Positions 26,001 to 33,685 of a stretch of DNA of 51,761 nt are shown here, piece by piece. Source of the stretch: Gluconacetobacter aggeris (GTDB lineage: Bacteria > Pseudomonadota > Alphaproteobacteria > Acetobacterales > Acetobacteraceae); contig NZ_JABEQD010000019.1 of NCBI RefSeq assembly GCF_014174395.1, positions 1-51,761 of the forward strand. The letters run 5' to 3'. Within the stretch, counting starts at the first letter, position 1. The number at the start of each line of letters is the position of its first letter. Under the pieces are notes generated by a model. The model searched no databases. It was given only the letters and a program-made list of their open reading frames with translations, and had not been told where the DNA came from. The position numbers and the translations under genes are program-made.

Positions 26001-27586
26001 TCGGCGGCGACCAGTTGGGCGTGCGCCTCGTCATGCCGGCGCTGCAAGCCCTGCTGTTCGGCGCGCAACCCGGCGGCACGCTCGGTGGCCTGCGCCAGGA
26101 CCCGGCGCGCTTCGTCATGGCGACGCCTTGCCTCGTCCGCCTGGCCGCGCGCCAGGCTGGCCGCCAGCGTGGCGTCGGACTGTTCCTGCGCCGCCCGTTC
26201 CAGCGCGGCGCGGGACTCAGCAAGGCGCGTGGTCGCGGCCGCCAGTCCGGCGGCCTGGGCCTCCAGAGCCTCAGAGGCGGGCAGGGTGGTCCGCAGGCCC
26301 TCCAGTTCGGCGGCCAGGGCGGCATGCTGGGCTTCGAGGCGCGCGTGCCGGGCCTGGGCATCCGTCAGGGCGGCCGCAACCTGGGTGGCGCGGGCCTGCG
26401 CGGCTGTGGCCTCGGTGCTGGCCTGTTCCAGCGCCTGCTCACGGATCTGCACCATGCCGGCGGCGTCGGTCTGGGCCTGGGCGGCCCGGGCCATGTCGTC
26501 CGGCAGCGCGGACAGACGCGTGGACAGGCCGGCCTGTTCGGCTTGCAGGCGGGCGACGTTCTCGCCTGCATCGGTCTCGCGGGCCAGGGCTGCCTGATGG
26601 TCGCTTTCGGCCTGGCGCAGCCGTTCGGTCGCGGCCTGCGCGGCCTCGGTCGCGCGCTGTTCCTCGCGCGCCATGCCTTCGGCCAAGATCTTCTGGCGTT
26701 CCAGCAGCGTGCGGCTTTCATCGGTGCGCGCGCGCAGCGCGGGCAGGTCGCGATTGGCCTCGAATTCCGCGATCACGCTGGTCTCGGCCGCCTCTTCGGC
26801 CTGGGTCAGGGCCTGCCTTGCCTGGCGCGCCGTCTGGCCGGCCCGCTCTACCGCCAGCCGTGCCCTTGCGTGCAGCAGGGCCAGGAGGGTGGTCTCGGAC
26901 TCGCGCAGGGCCGTGGAAATCTCGCGATAGCGCCTGGCCTGCTGCGACTGGTCGCGCAGATTGCCCAGATGGCCCTCCAACTGGATACGCAGATCGTCGG
27001 CACGCGCCAGATTGGCCTCGGTGGCGCGCAGCTTCAGTTCGGCCTCATGCCGTCTGGCATGCAGGCCGGTGATGCCGGCGGCTTCCTCCAGGATGCTGCG
27101 TCGTTCCTCGGGGCGGGCATTGACCAGCGCCGAGACGCGCCCCTGGCTGACCATGGCCGACGAGCGCGCGCCCGAGGCGAGGTCGGCGAACAGGGTCTGC
27201 ACGTCACGGGCGCGGATCTGCTTGCCGTTGACGCGGTAATCGCTGCCGGCGCCGCGTTCGGCGCGCCTTGTGATCTGCAATTCGTCCTGATCTTGCAGCG
27301 GAGGGGCGGCGATGCCCTCCGTGCCTTCCAGCGTCAGCGTCACCTCGGCCAGGTTGCGCGCCGGGCGGGCGGTGGTCCCCGCGAAGATCAGATCGTCCAT
27401 CTCGCCGCCGCGCAGGGAGCGGGCGGAGCTTTCGCCCATCGCCCAGCGCAGGGCCTCGACCACATTGGACTTGCCGCAGCCATTCGGCCCGACGATCCCG
27501 GTCAGGCCGGGCAGGATATCGACCGAAACCGGGTCGGCGAAGCTCTTGAATCCGCCGATACGCAGACGGACAAAACGGGCAGCCAT
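23051..27586 (-). CDS. smc: Chromosome segregation protein SMC, unusually long
   Basis: Chromosome-organising ATPase. The 1511 residues show the classical layout: head half with Walker A GPNGCGKSN at 33-41, a first long coiled coil to about 680, a hinge at about 680-805 (RPVVDDITVPDGLE ... GQSLVGRDGALWRWDGYRV), a second coiled coil rich in Ala, Gln, Glu and Arg, then the signature LSGGEQAL near 1405 and Walker B VLDEVDAPLDD. Typical bacterial SMC has about 1150-1200 residues, so both arms appear lengthened. No frameshift is apparent. It follows the dsbA-like gene by 16 bp. No clear ribosome binding site. Confidence 0.95.
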   Translation of the reverse strand: MAARFVRLRIGGFKSFADPVSVDILPGLTGIVGPNGCGKSNVVEALRWAMGESSARSLRGGEMDDLIFAGTTARPARNLAEVTLTLEGTEGIAAPPLQDQDELQITRRAERGAGSDYRVNGKQIRARDVQTLFADLASGARSSAMVSQGRVSALVNARPEERRSILEEAAGITGLHARRHEAELKLRATEANLARADDLRIQLEGHLGNLRDQSQQARRYREISTALRESETTLLALLHARARLAVERAGQTARQARQALTQAEEAAETSVIAEFEANRDLPALRARTDESRTLLERQKILAEGMAREEQRATEAAQAATERLRQAESDHQAALARETDAGENVARLQAEQAGLSTRLSALPDDMARAAQAQTDAAGMVQIREQALEQASTEATAAQARATQVAAALTDAQARHARLEAQHAALAAELEGLRTTLPASEALEAQAAGLAAATTRLAESRAALERAAQEQSDATLAASLARGQADEARRRHDEARRVLAQATERAAGLRAEQQGLQRRHDEAHAQLVAAERRDALRAGLAGAQSTLDAARAALEQAELDRQAASAARIDAYARLQEGTNRRTTTNAALQSADTAHQRAVARLRALAEDLARAQATAIAPERLAAARTAREDAERQLAEAGNALEGAEAALATAATDRDAATQRLSDLKADLSRLAAQAEGLTQALKTGQEETDFRPVVDDITVPDGLEAALAAALTDGLDASVAQGAPRLWHALPSLDAAPLPGTGTVALATLVSAPAALARALAAIGLLDDGADGAALQAALVPGQSLVGRDGALWRWDGYRVAAGQPSRAALLLQQRNHLRETEAARRARLADLPIAEAVLAAAEQARAMATESVGTARAARAAIEATLRQARTDEAEISRLDATARARLETVQPQHDQATQTLAETEAALSAARQAAADLPDATQLAQRHEAARQQEQTAQTAETAAREARKRAETALEAARREDEATTARHSEAESRLATIIPELQRIAREAEQAETGRQEAEATLAALPPGADTDSALATAEARARNAATVQETARQAQQDAERALEQAQAAHAAQQATLIETRSVLDAQAPRLEALRQERDDAADLLARVKAEHQALPDQEAIAALVHEAREALALARQAEDEARQRRAALAGEEQTIQARLTGVVATLADWTGRQAAATTELQGATARLDAAKSEHARLTSMPDEVIRSRETAREAMDQAEAGHAEAARKLAEAEDALVRAQTARRDAEAALAAGREAVLRAEGRHEQAEAILAQLLAETPEPPGIVPPDLTEAAETSLRRKIARLIREREEMGPVNLRAELEADEAETRITTIQREKEELDSAIARLRGSIGALNREGRERLLAVFTEVDRHFQSLFARMFNGGRAHLGMVGNDDPLQAGLEIYAQPPGKKLATLSLLSGGEQALTALSLIFAVFRCNPAPICVLDEVDAPLDDANVGRFCALLADMVAEAGTRFLVVTHHQLTMAHMDRLYGVTMQERGVSRVLSVDLERAAAITAAAQSQVS

Positions 27587-27602
27587 AGGAGCAGGGACCG
27601 AA

Positions 27603-28223
27603 TCAGCTCAGCGAGGCCACTTTCTTGGCGAAATCCTCGTAATTCATCTCCTGACCCACCTGCTCCTTGTCGTTGAAGCGGAAGGTCGGCGTGCCTTCGA
27701 TCTTGTACTGGGCCTGGGCGCGGTTTTCCTCGTCCATGATGGCCTGGCGCAGCGTGTCGTCGGCCAGCGTACGCTGGAACAGGTCGGCGGGCATGCCGGC
27801 CAGCGCCGCCATCTTCTGCAATTCGTCCTGCGGGTTGACCTCGCGGTTGAAGGCCCAGCGATCCTGGCTGGCCAGCAGCGACAGCACGAAGGGCTCGTAG
27901 CGCTCCGGCGGCAGGGTGCGGGCGATCATCGCCGCCGCCAGCGCGATCTGGTCCAGAGGAAAATCGCGGAAGATGTAATAGACCTTGCCGGTGTCGATCA
28001 GCTTGCTGCGGATCTCGGGGAAGACCTCGGCCGCGAATCGCGCGCAATGGGTGCAGGTCAGCGAGAACCATTCCTCGACATGGACCTTGGCCGCCGGATT
28101 GCCGGCCGCGCGCGGCGCCATACGCGGGTCGGCGGCGGCCCGCGCGGCGCGGACGGACAGGGCCTGTCCGAACAGGAGGGCGGGGGTCGCGGTCGCGATC
28201 AGGGTGCGGCGGGTAACGGGCAT
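27603..28223 (-). CDS. DsbA-like thiol:disulfide oxidoreductase
   Basis: Exported thioredoxin-fold protein (206 residues). It begins with a signal peptide containing twin arginines (TRRTLIATATPALLFGQAL), possibly Tat-dependent. Mature features: redox motif CTHC in EEWFSLTCTHCARFA, the helical insertion of the DsbA family (LASQDRWAFNREV ... ALAGMPADLFQ) and the cis-proline loop EGTPTFRFN. It resembles the DsbA/DsbG/BdbD-like group (thioredoxin_4), which may act as oxidase or isomerase; the partner is unknown. Adjacent to smc, possibly co-transcribed. Confidence 0.87.
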   Translation of the reverse strand: MPVTRRTLIATATPALLFGQALSVRAARAAADPRMAPRAAGNPAAKVHVEEWFSLTCTHCARFAAEVFPEIRSKLIDTGKVYYIFRDFPLDQIALAAAMIARTLPPERYEPFVLSLLASQDRWAFNREVNPQDELQKMAALAGMPADLFQRTLADDTLRQAIMDEENRAQAQYKIEGTPTFRFNDKEQVGQEMNYEDFAKKVASLS

Positions 28224-28293
28224 GACTGAACGGTCTCCGACAGGCTGCAGACGAATGGTAAAGCGGGGACAGAGCCCGCAAAGCGGGCAGGCG

Positions 28294-29232
28294 TCAAGAT
28301 GTCCGCGGCGGGGCGGGTGAAGGCGCGGGTACCGGCCGGGTCGACCACCAGGCCGACAGGGCCGAGCCCGAGATATTGTGCCAGATCGAGAACAACGCCC
28401 CCGGCAGGGCCGCCAGCGGCCCGAAATAAAGCCGCCCCAGCGTGGCGGCGAGTCCGGAATTCTGCATTCCGACCTCGATCGCCAGTGTCCGGCAGGCGCT
28501 TTCTTCCAGCCCCAGCAGCCTGCCGCCCCAATAGCCCCCTACCAGGCCGATCCCGTTATGCAGGACCACGCCCAGCAGGACCAGCGGGCCCGCCGCCGCC
28601 AGCGACGGCCGGACCGAGGCGACGATGGAACCGATGATCGTCATGATGGCGATCATGGCCACCAGCGGCAGGACCGGTTCCACCCGGCGCACCAGGCGCG
28701 GCGCCAGCATGTTGACGGCCAGCCCCGCGGCGACCGGCAGGGCGACCAGCATGACGATGCTGCGCAGCAGGGCCAGCACGTCGACCTGCACGTCCGCCGC
28801 CACATAGAGCCGCGTCAGCAGCGGCGTGGCGACGATGCCCACCAATGTGGAGAGCGTGCTGATGCTGACCGACAGCGCCACGTCGCCCCGCGCCAGATAG
28901 ATCATGACGTTCGACGCCGTGCCGCTGGACACGCTGCCGACCAGGATCATGCCCACCTGCAGCGCCGGCGGCATGCCCAGCAGCCGCCCGATCAGCCACG
29001 CCGCCAGCGGCATGATCGCGTAATGCAGCACGATGCCCGCCACGACCGGGGCCGGCCGGCGGGCGATGCGGCGGAAATCCCCCACCGTCAGCGTCACGCC
29101 CATGGTGAACATCACCAGCGCCAGCAGCGGAGTGGTCGCCGGCGCCAGGACCAGGAAGGCGCCCGGCCGGCCGATGGCGGCGGCCGAGACCAGGATGGCC
29201 CATAGCGGGAAGAGGCGGGTCAGGATGGACAA
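28294..29232 (-). CDS. Bile acid:sodium symporter (BASS) family transporter
   Basis: Inner-membrane transporter of 312 residues with about nine to ten hydrophobic helices. The BASS family signatures are visible: [14 protein letters not shown] in the first repeat, [25 protein letters not shown] in the middle and [17 protein letters not shown] in the second repeat. Substrate cannot be deduced; family members move bile acids, pantoate, pyruvate or other organic anions with sodium. It ends in a Pro/Ala-rich tail and starts 6 bp after the corC-like gene. Confidence 0.87.
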   Translation of the reverse strand: MSILTRLFPLWAILVSAAAIGRPGAFLVLAPATTPLLALVMFTMGVTLTVGDFRRIARRPAPVVAGIVLHYAIMPLAAWLIGRLLGMPPALQVGMILVGSVSSGTASNVMIYLARGDVALSVSISTLSTLVGIVATPLLTRLYVAADVQVDVLALLRSIVMLVALPVAAGLAVNMLAPRLVRRVEPVLPLVAMIAIMTIIGSIVASVRPSLAAAGPLVLLGVVLHNGIGLVGGYWGGRLLGLEESACRTLAIEVGMQNSGLAATLGRLYFGPLAALPGALFSIWHNISGSALSAWWSTRPVPAPSPAPPRTS

Positions 29233-29238
29233 GACAAA

Positions 29239-30180
29239 TCAGGCGGCGGGCGAGGGGGCCGGCGGGGGCGGCCTGACGCGCACCTTGCGGATATGCAGGG
29301 CATCGGCGTCCAGCACGCGGAAGACCAGGCCGCTTTCATGGGTCAGGACCTCGCCCCGCGCGGGCACATGCCCCGCCAGGCGGAAGACCAGGCCCCCCAC
29401 GGTCTCGATCTCGGCTTCGCGCTCGGCCTCGGTCAGCAACGGACCCAGCCGGGCTTCGAATTCCTCGACCGGCAGGCGGGCATCGACATCGAACGTGCCG
29501 TCCGGCCGTTCCTGGATCAGGACCGCCGTCGGTTCGTCATGTTCGTCGGAAATGTCGCCGACGATGGTTTCCACCAGATCCTCGATCGTCACCAGCCCGT
29601 CGACGCCGCCATATTCGTCGATGACCAGCGCCAGATGCAGGTGGCGCTGGCGCATCTGCAGCAGCAGGTCCAGCACCGGCATCTGCGGCGCCACCATCAG
29701 GGGCTGGCGCAGCAGCGATTCGACGTTGAAGGCCTCGCTGGTGCCGGCATAGGCGATCAGGTCCTTCACGTGGATCATGCCCACGATATCGTCCAACTGC
29801 TCGCGATAGACCGGCATGCGCGAATGATTCTCGCGCCGCATCAGGGCCAGGGCTTCCTCATGGCTCAGCGACACGGACATGGCGACGATATCGGCGCGCG
29901 GGATCATCACGTCGTCGGCGGTGATGCCGCGCAGCCGCAGGACGTTCGCGATCAGCGCGCGTTCCTGTCGGTCCAGTTCCGAATTGGCGTCCGTACCGTC
30001 GCCCTCGGCCTCGTTGGCCTCCTGCACCAGGGCGGCGATGGAATGGCGCAATCCCTGTTCGCCGCGCCGGCGGCCGAACAAAGAGAGCAGGCCCCGGCCG
30101 CGCGGGCGCGGCGCATGGGCGTCGTCAACCCGTCCCGGCGCGCTCTCGGGCGGCGCGGAATCGGGCAGGGGGCGGTTCAC
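29239..30180 (-). CDS. corC: CorC/HlyC-type CBS-domain protein
   Basis: Cytoplasmic protein of 313 residues linked to magnesium/cobalt efflux in the family. A disordered basic N-terminus with LFGRRRGEQG precedes two CBS domains at about 95-210 (MIPRADIVAMSVSLSHEEAL; MVAPQMPVLDLLLQMRQRH) with the motif LVIDEYGGVDGLVTIEDLVE, then a C-terminal CorC_HlyC/TransAss domain (VGGLVFRLAGHVPARGEVL). There is no DUF21 membrane domain. The GTG start overlaps the ybeY stop (GTGA) and has GGAGG upstream. Part of the conserved miaB-phoH-ybeY-corC string. Confidence 0.9.
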   Translation of the reverse strand: MNRPLPDSAPPESAPGRVDDAHAPRPRGRGLLSLFGRRRGEQGLRHSIAALVQEANEAEGDGTDANSELDRQERALIANVLRLRGITADDVMIPRADIVAMSVSLSHEEALALMRRENHSRMPVYREQLDDIVGMIHVKDLIAYAGTSEAFNVESLLRQPLMVAPQMPVLDLLLQMRQRHLHLALVIDEYGGVDGLVTIEDLVETIVGDISDEHDEPTAVLIQERPDGTFDVDARLPVEEFEARLGPLLTEAEREAEIETVGGLVFRLAGHVPARGEVLTHESGLVFRVLDADALHIRKVRVRPPPPAPSPAA

Positions 30181-30668
30181 TGCGCGTCCTCCATGCGTCC
30201 CGACGGCGAGCCGGGGCGGAATTTCCATGGATTGGGGACGGACAGGCGCCCCAGGATGCGGGCTTCCTCCATTTCCATCCGCCGTGCCTCGCCGGCCTGG
30301 TGATGGTCATAGCCGCGCAGATGCAGGATGCCATGGACGATCAGGTGCATCAGGTGATGCCGGACCGGCCGCCCCGCCGCCTGCGCCTCGCGCCGGACGG
30401 TCTCCAGCGCGATCATGATATCGCCGCCCGGCATGCCGTCGGGATAATCGAAGGTCAGGACATTCGTGGGCTTGTTGCGGTCGCGGTGGCGCGCATTCAG
30501 CCGGCGGATCGTGCGGTCATTGTCCAGCGCGATCGTGACCGGCGCGGGGTCCTCGTCGGCCCAGGCGGCACGCGCGGTGCGGCGCACCAGGGCCGCGAGG
30601 CCCGGAACGGCGCCGTGCCAGCGCGCGTCGGCGACGATCACGTCGCACTCCGGGTCGTCCTGCGTCAT
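30177..30668 (-). CDS. ybeY: Endoribonuclease YbeY (rRNA maturation factor)
   Basis: Zinc-dependent RNase for 16S rRNA 3'-end maturation and ribosome quality control. The 163 residues include the hallmark HLIVHGILHLRGYDH (H-x3-H-x5-H zinc site) and the conserved ARHRDRNKPTNVLTFDYP. The chosen ATG at 30668 begins MTQDDPECDV; it has no recognisable ribosome binding site and lies 12 bases behind a perfect 10-bp hairpin, suggesting that translation may depend on structure. It overlaps corC by GTGA. Confidence 0.92.
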   Translation of the reverse strand: MTQDDPECDVIVADARWHGAVPGLAALVRRTARAAWADEDPAPVTIALDNDRTIRRLNARHRDRNKPTNVLTFDYPDGMPGGDIMIALETVRREAQAAGRPVRHHLMHLIVHGILHLRGYDHHQAGEARRMEMEEARILGRLSVPNPWKFRPGSPSGRMEDAQ

Positions 30669-30680
30669 GGTGGAGTGAGG

Positions 30681-30705
30681 GCCGGCGGCCATTCCGGCCG
30701 CCGGC
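30681..30705 (-). other. Hairpin in the phoH-ybeY gap
   Basis: GCCGGCGGCC and GGCCGCCGGC form a perfect 10-bp stem with a 5-base loop, ending 12 bases before the ybeY start. A second, imperfect hairpin (CCCCGTCCG/CGGCGGGG, about 30713-30736) lies next to it. Neither has a T-run. Confidence 0.45.
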
Positions 30706-30744
30706 GGTCTTATAACGTCCCCGTCCGTTTCGGCGGGGCGTTTG

Positions 30745-31902
30745 CTACTTCGCGGTTCCATTGTTCTCCCGGCGCGCCCTGCTGCGGGACATGTCCCGTT
30801 CGGCCGCCGCTCGCTGATCATAGGCGTCCACGATGCGCGCGACCAGCGGGTGTCGCACGACGTCGTGGGATTCGAAGCGCATGATACCGATTCCCGGCAA
30901 TCCTTCCAGCGTATCCACCGCGTCGCGCAGGCCGGACGTGACGCCATTGGGCAGGTCGACCTGGCTCAGATCGCCCGTCACCACCATGCGGGTGCCGCTG
31001 CCCATGCGGGTCAGGAACATCTTCATCTGCGCGGCCGTCGTGTTCTGCGCCTCGTCGAGAATGACGAAGCTGTGGGCCAGCGTGCGGCCGCGCATGAAGG
31101 CCAGGGGGGCGACCTCGATCTCGCCCGTGCCCATGCGTCGCACCACCTGGTCGCCGGGCATCATGTCGTGTAGCGCGTCGTAGAGCGGGCGCAGATACGG
31201 GTCGATCTTCTCCTTCAGGTCGCCGGGCAGGAAGCCCAGCCGCTCGCCCGCCTCGACGGCGGGGCGCGACAGCACGATCCGGTCGACCTGGCCGGCCTGG
31301 AGCATCGCCACGGCCTGGGCGACCGCCAGATAGGTCTTGCCGGTGCCGGCCGGCCCGATGCCGAAGACCATTTCGGTCTGCGCCAGCATCTCCATATAGC
31401 TCGCCTGTCCGGTCGAACGGGGGGCAATGGCACCGCGCTTGGTGCGGATGGCGGGCAATTCCGCCAGCGGCACGCGCGGAGTATCGGAGATGGGCGCTGC
31501 GGCGTGGGTCATCCTGGTCCGTCCTTCGGATGCCGGGCGGGGCATGGTGTGGTGGGCGGCGGCCATGCGGATCGCCGCGTCGATATCGGCGCTGTCCAGC
31601 TCGCCACCGCCGCCCTGCAGGCGCTGATAAAGGCTGGCCAGCGCCGCCTGGGCGATTTCCACGCGGTCGTGGTTGCCGTTGAGGGCGACGCGGTTGCCGC
31701 GGCAGGACAGGCGGATGCCGAATCCACGTTCGAGATGAAGCAGGTGACGGTCGTGATCACCGACGAGCTGTGCCAGCAGGGCATTGTCGTCGAATTGCAG
31801 CGTGACCGTCCGCATCGCGGCGATGTCGGACGGGGCTTGATGATCGCGCGTCCGGGCGGGGCGCCGGCCGGGCAGGATCGCTGATACCGTCTGTTCTCTC
31901 AA
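30745..31902 (-). CDS. phoH: PhoH-like ATPase
   Basis: P-loop NTPase of 385 residues; family members are linked to RNA metabolism together with YbeY. It has an N-terminal KH-like region (about 30-110) with [18 protein letters not shown], Walker [11 protein letters not shown], the conserved [20 protein letters not shown], Walker [11 protein letters not shown] and GDLSQVDLP. The C-terminal tail is basic. A TTG start at 31902 is supported by AGGAGAG eight bases upstream and overlaps the miaB stop (TTGA); an ATG at 31815 is the alternative. Confidence 0.92.
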   Translation of the reverse strand: MREQTVSAILPGRRPARTRDHQAPSDIAAMRTVTLQFDDNALLAQLVGDHDRHLLHLERGFGIRLSCRGNRVALNGNHDRVEIAQAALASLYQRLQGGGGELDSADIDAAIRMAAAHHTMPRPASEGRTRMTHAAAPISDTPRVPLAELPAIRTKRGAIAPRSTGQASYMEMLAQTEMVFGIGPAGTGKTYLAVAQAVAMLQAGQVDRIVLSRPAVEAGERLGFLPGDLKEKIDPYLRPLYDALHDMMPGDQVVRRMGTGEIEVAPLAFMRGRTLAHSFVILDEAQNTTAAQMKMFLTRMGSGTRMVVTGDLSQVDLPNGVTSGLRDAVDTLEGLPGIGIMRFESHDVVRHPLVARIVDAYDQRAAAERDMSRSRARRENNGTAK

Positions 31903-33299
31903 GCGAAGGCTCTCTCCTGTATGAGGGTTCCACTCAGTGAGTTGGTGTAACGCTCCCGGATCTCGACCTGTGCGATCTGCCCGATCAACGTGTCGGGCCC
32001 ATCGACATGCACGGGTTGCAGATAGGGTGACCGGCCGGACAACTGCCCCGGCTTGCGCCCGTGCCCGGTAAACAGCACGGGTACCACGCGCCCCACCGTC
32101 GCGGCATTGAACGCATCCTGCTGCGTGCGCAGCAGCGCCTGCAATGCCTGGAGCCGTGCGTCCTTCACGTCCTCGGGCACCTGCATCGGCGCGCCGGCGG
32201 CCGGGGTGCCCGGACGGGGGGAATATTTGAACGAGAACGCCTGCGCGAACCCGACATCGCGGATCAGCTGCATCGTCGCCTCGAAATCCGCATCGCTTTC
32301 ACCGGGATGGCCGACGATGAAATCCGATGACAGCGCGATGTCCGGCCGCGCGTCGCGCAGGCGCAGGACAAGGTCGCGATATTCGGCGGCGGTGTGCCCC
32401 CGGTTCATCGCCGCCAGGACCCGATCCGAGCCCGACTGCACCGGCAGGTGCAGGAAGGGCATCAGCGCCGGCAGGTCGCGATGCCCGGCGATCAGCGCGT
32501 CCTCCATGTCGCGGGGATGCGACGTGGTATAGCGGATGCGTGCCAGCCCCGGGATCGCCGCCAGGGATTCGGCCAGCCGGGCCAGCCCCCAGACGCGGCC
32601 GTCCGGCCCTTCGCCGTGATAGGCGTTCACGTTCTGGCCCAGCAGCGTGATTTCGCGCGCGCCCGATTCGACCAGGCGGCGGGCCTCGCGCAGCACCGAA
32701 TCGACCGGGCGGCTGGATTCGGCGCCCCGCGTGTAGGGTACCACGCAGAACGAGCAGAATTTGTCGCAGCCTTCCTGAATGGTCAGGAAGGCCGTGATCC
32801 CGCCGGGCGTCTGCGGGGCCTGGGCGTCGGGCAGGAAATCGAATTTCTGCTCGGCGGGGAAATCCGTGTCGATGACGGCGCCGCCCGCCCGTGCCGCCCG
32901 GGCGACCATCTCCGGCAGCCGGTGATAGGTCTGCGGGCCGAGCACGATATCCACGTAAGGCGCACGGGCCAGGATCTCCGCCCCCTCGGCCTGGGCCACG
33001 CATCCGGCGACGGCCAGGATGGTGCGCTGCCCTTCGGCGGCACGGGCATCCTTCACCAGGCGCAGGCGGCCGAGTTCCGAGAAGACCTTTTCCGCCGCAC
33101 GGTCGCGGATGTGGCAGGTGTTCAGGATCACCATGTCGGCTGCGTCGGGGGTTTCGACCGATTTATAGCCCAGGGGGCGCAGCACGTCGGTCATGCGGGC
33201 GCTGTCATAGACATTCATCTGGCAGCCCCATGTGATGACATGGAGGCCCTTTACCTCCCGGCCGGACTCCATGGGGGGGCAGACGGAATGCTGGGTCAC
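31899..33299 (-). CDS. miaB: tRNA-2-methylthio-N6-dimethylallyladenosine synthase
   Basis: Radical-SAM methylthiotransferase that adds a methylthio group to i6A37 of tRNAs reading UNN codons. In 466 residues: N-terminal UPF0004 domain with the three cluster cysteines ([31 protein letters not shown]), radical-SAM motif C-x3-C-x2-C in [17 protein letters not shown], and a C-terminal TRAM domain ([20 protein letters not shown]). A GTG start at 33299 with AGGAAG upstream is preferred over upstream ATGs that lack a binding site. First gene of the leftward group to corC. Confidence 0.94.
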   Translation of the reverse strand: MTQHSVCPPMESGREVKGLHVITWGCQMNVYDSARMTDVLRPLGYKSVETPDAADMVILNTCHIRDRAAEKVFSELGRLRLVKDARAAEGQRTILAVAGCVAQAEGAEILARAPYVDIVLGPQTYHRLPEMVARAARAGGAVIDTDFPAEQKFDFLPDAQAPQTPGGITAFLTIQEGCDKFCSFCVVPYTRGAESSRPVDSVLREARRLVESGAREITLLGQNVNAYHGEGPDGRVWGLARLAESLAAIPGLARIRYTTSHPRDMEDALIAGHRDLPALMPFLHLPVQSGSDRVLAAMNRGHTAAEYRDLVLRLRDARPDIALSSDFIVGHPGESDADFEATMQLIRDVGFAQAFSFKYSPRPGTPAAGAPMQVPEDVKDARLQALQALLRTQQDAFNAATVGRVVPVLFTGHGRKPGQLSGRSPYLQPVHVDGPDTLIGQIAQVEIRERYTNSLSGTLIQERAFA

Positions 33300-33685
33300 G
33301 ATTGAAACTTCCTGGGCGCGCCGCCGGACCATCCCGCGCGGTCGCGGGAACACATCATATGCGCGGGGCGCCCGGTCAAGGGCACGAGTCGAAGCGCTCG
33401 GGGCGTGACAGCGTCATCGTGCGGCAAACCTCCCTCATGCAGGGCGGGACGCGGCGGGCGTCGTTACCTGCCTAATCAGGTAAAAATACGGACCCTTTTG
33501 TCAAGGCAAGTTTCCGAGTCCCCGGTAAAAACCCTTTCAGGCGTGGTGAGATTGTTTTTTGTCGTCTCATCAAACGATTGCCTTATAAACGGGTTGGATG
33601 TGCGCGTGCGGGCGAGCGGACATGTGAACGATGGACCGGCCGGACCGGTGAGCGGGATGAAGCACAGGAACGGGACAGGGATACA
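33300..33685. other. Divergent intergenic region between miaB and tamA
   Basis: About 385 bp. It holds a perfect 7-bp inverted repeat (TTACCTG, 6-base spacer, CAGGTAA, 33464-33483), two copies of GGTAAAAA followed by CCCTTT (33479-33498 with a six-base insert, and 33522-33536), and the presumed tamAB promoter. No convincing gene was seen apart from the N-terminal uncertainty of tamA. Confidence 0.55.
33559..33588 (+). promoter_or_regulatory. Candidate tamAB promoter
   Basis: TTGTCG and TTATAA separated by 18 bases, predicting a start near 33595 and a leader of about 90 bases before the favoured tamA start. Confidence 0.5.

Noticed and set aside
23465-27676. Several long frames antisense to smc, glycine- and alanine-rich
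   Set aside because: They result from the repetitive GC-rich coiled-coil codons of smc and carry no recognisable domain.
28274-28288. GCCCGC-AAA-GCGGGC hairpin between the BASS and dsbA-like genes as a terminator
   Set aside because: Short stem, three-base loop and no T-run; it may form but does not support a terminator call.
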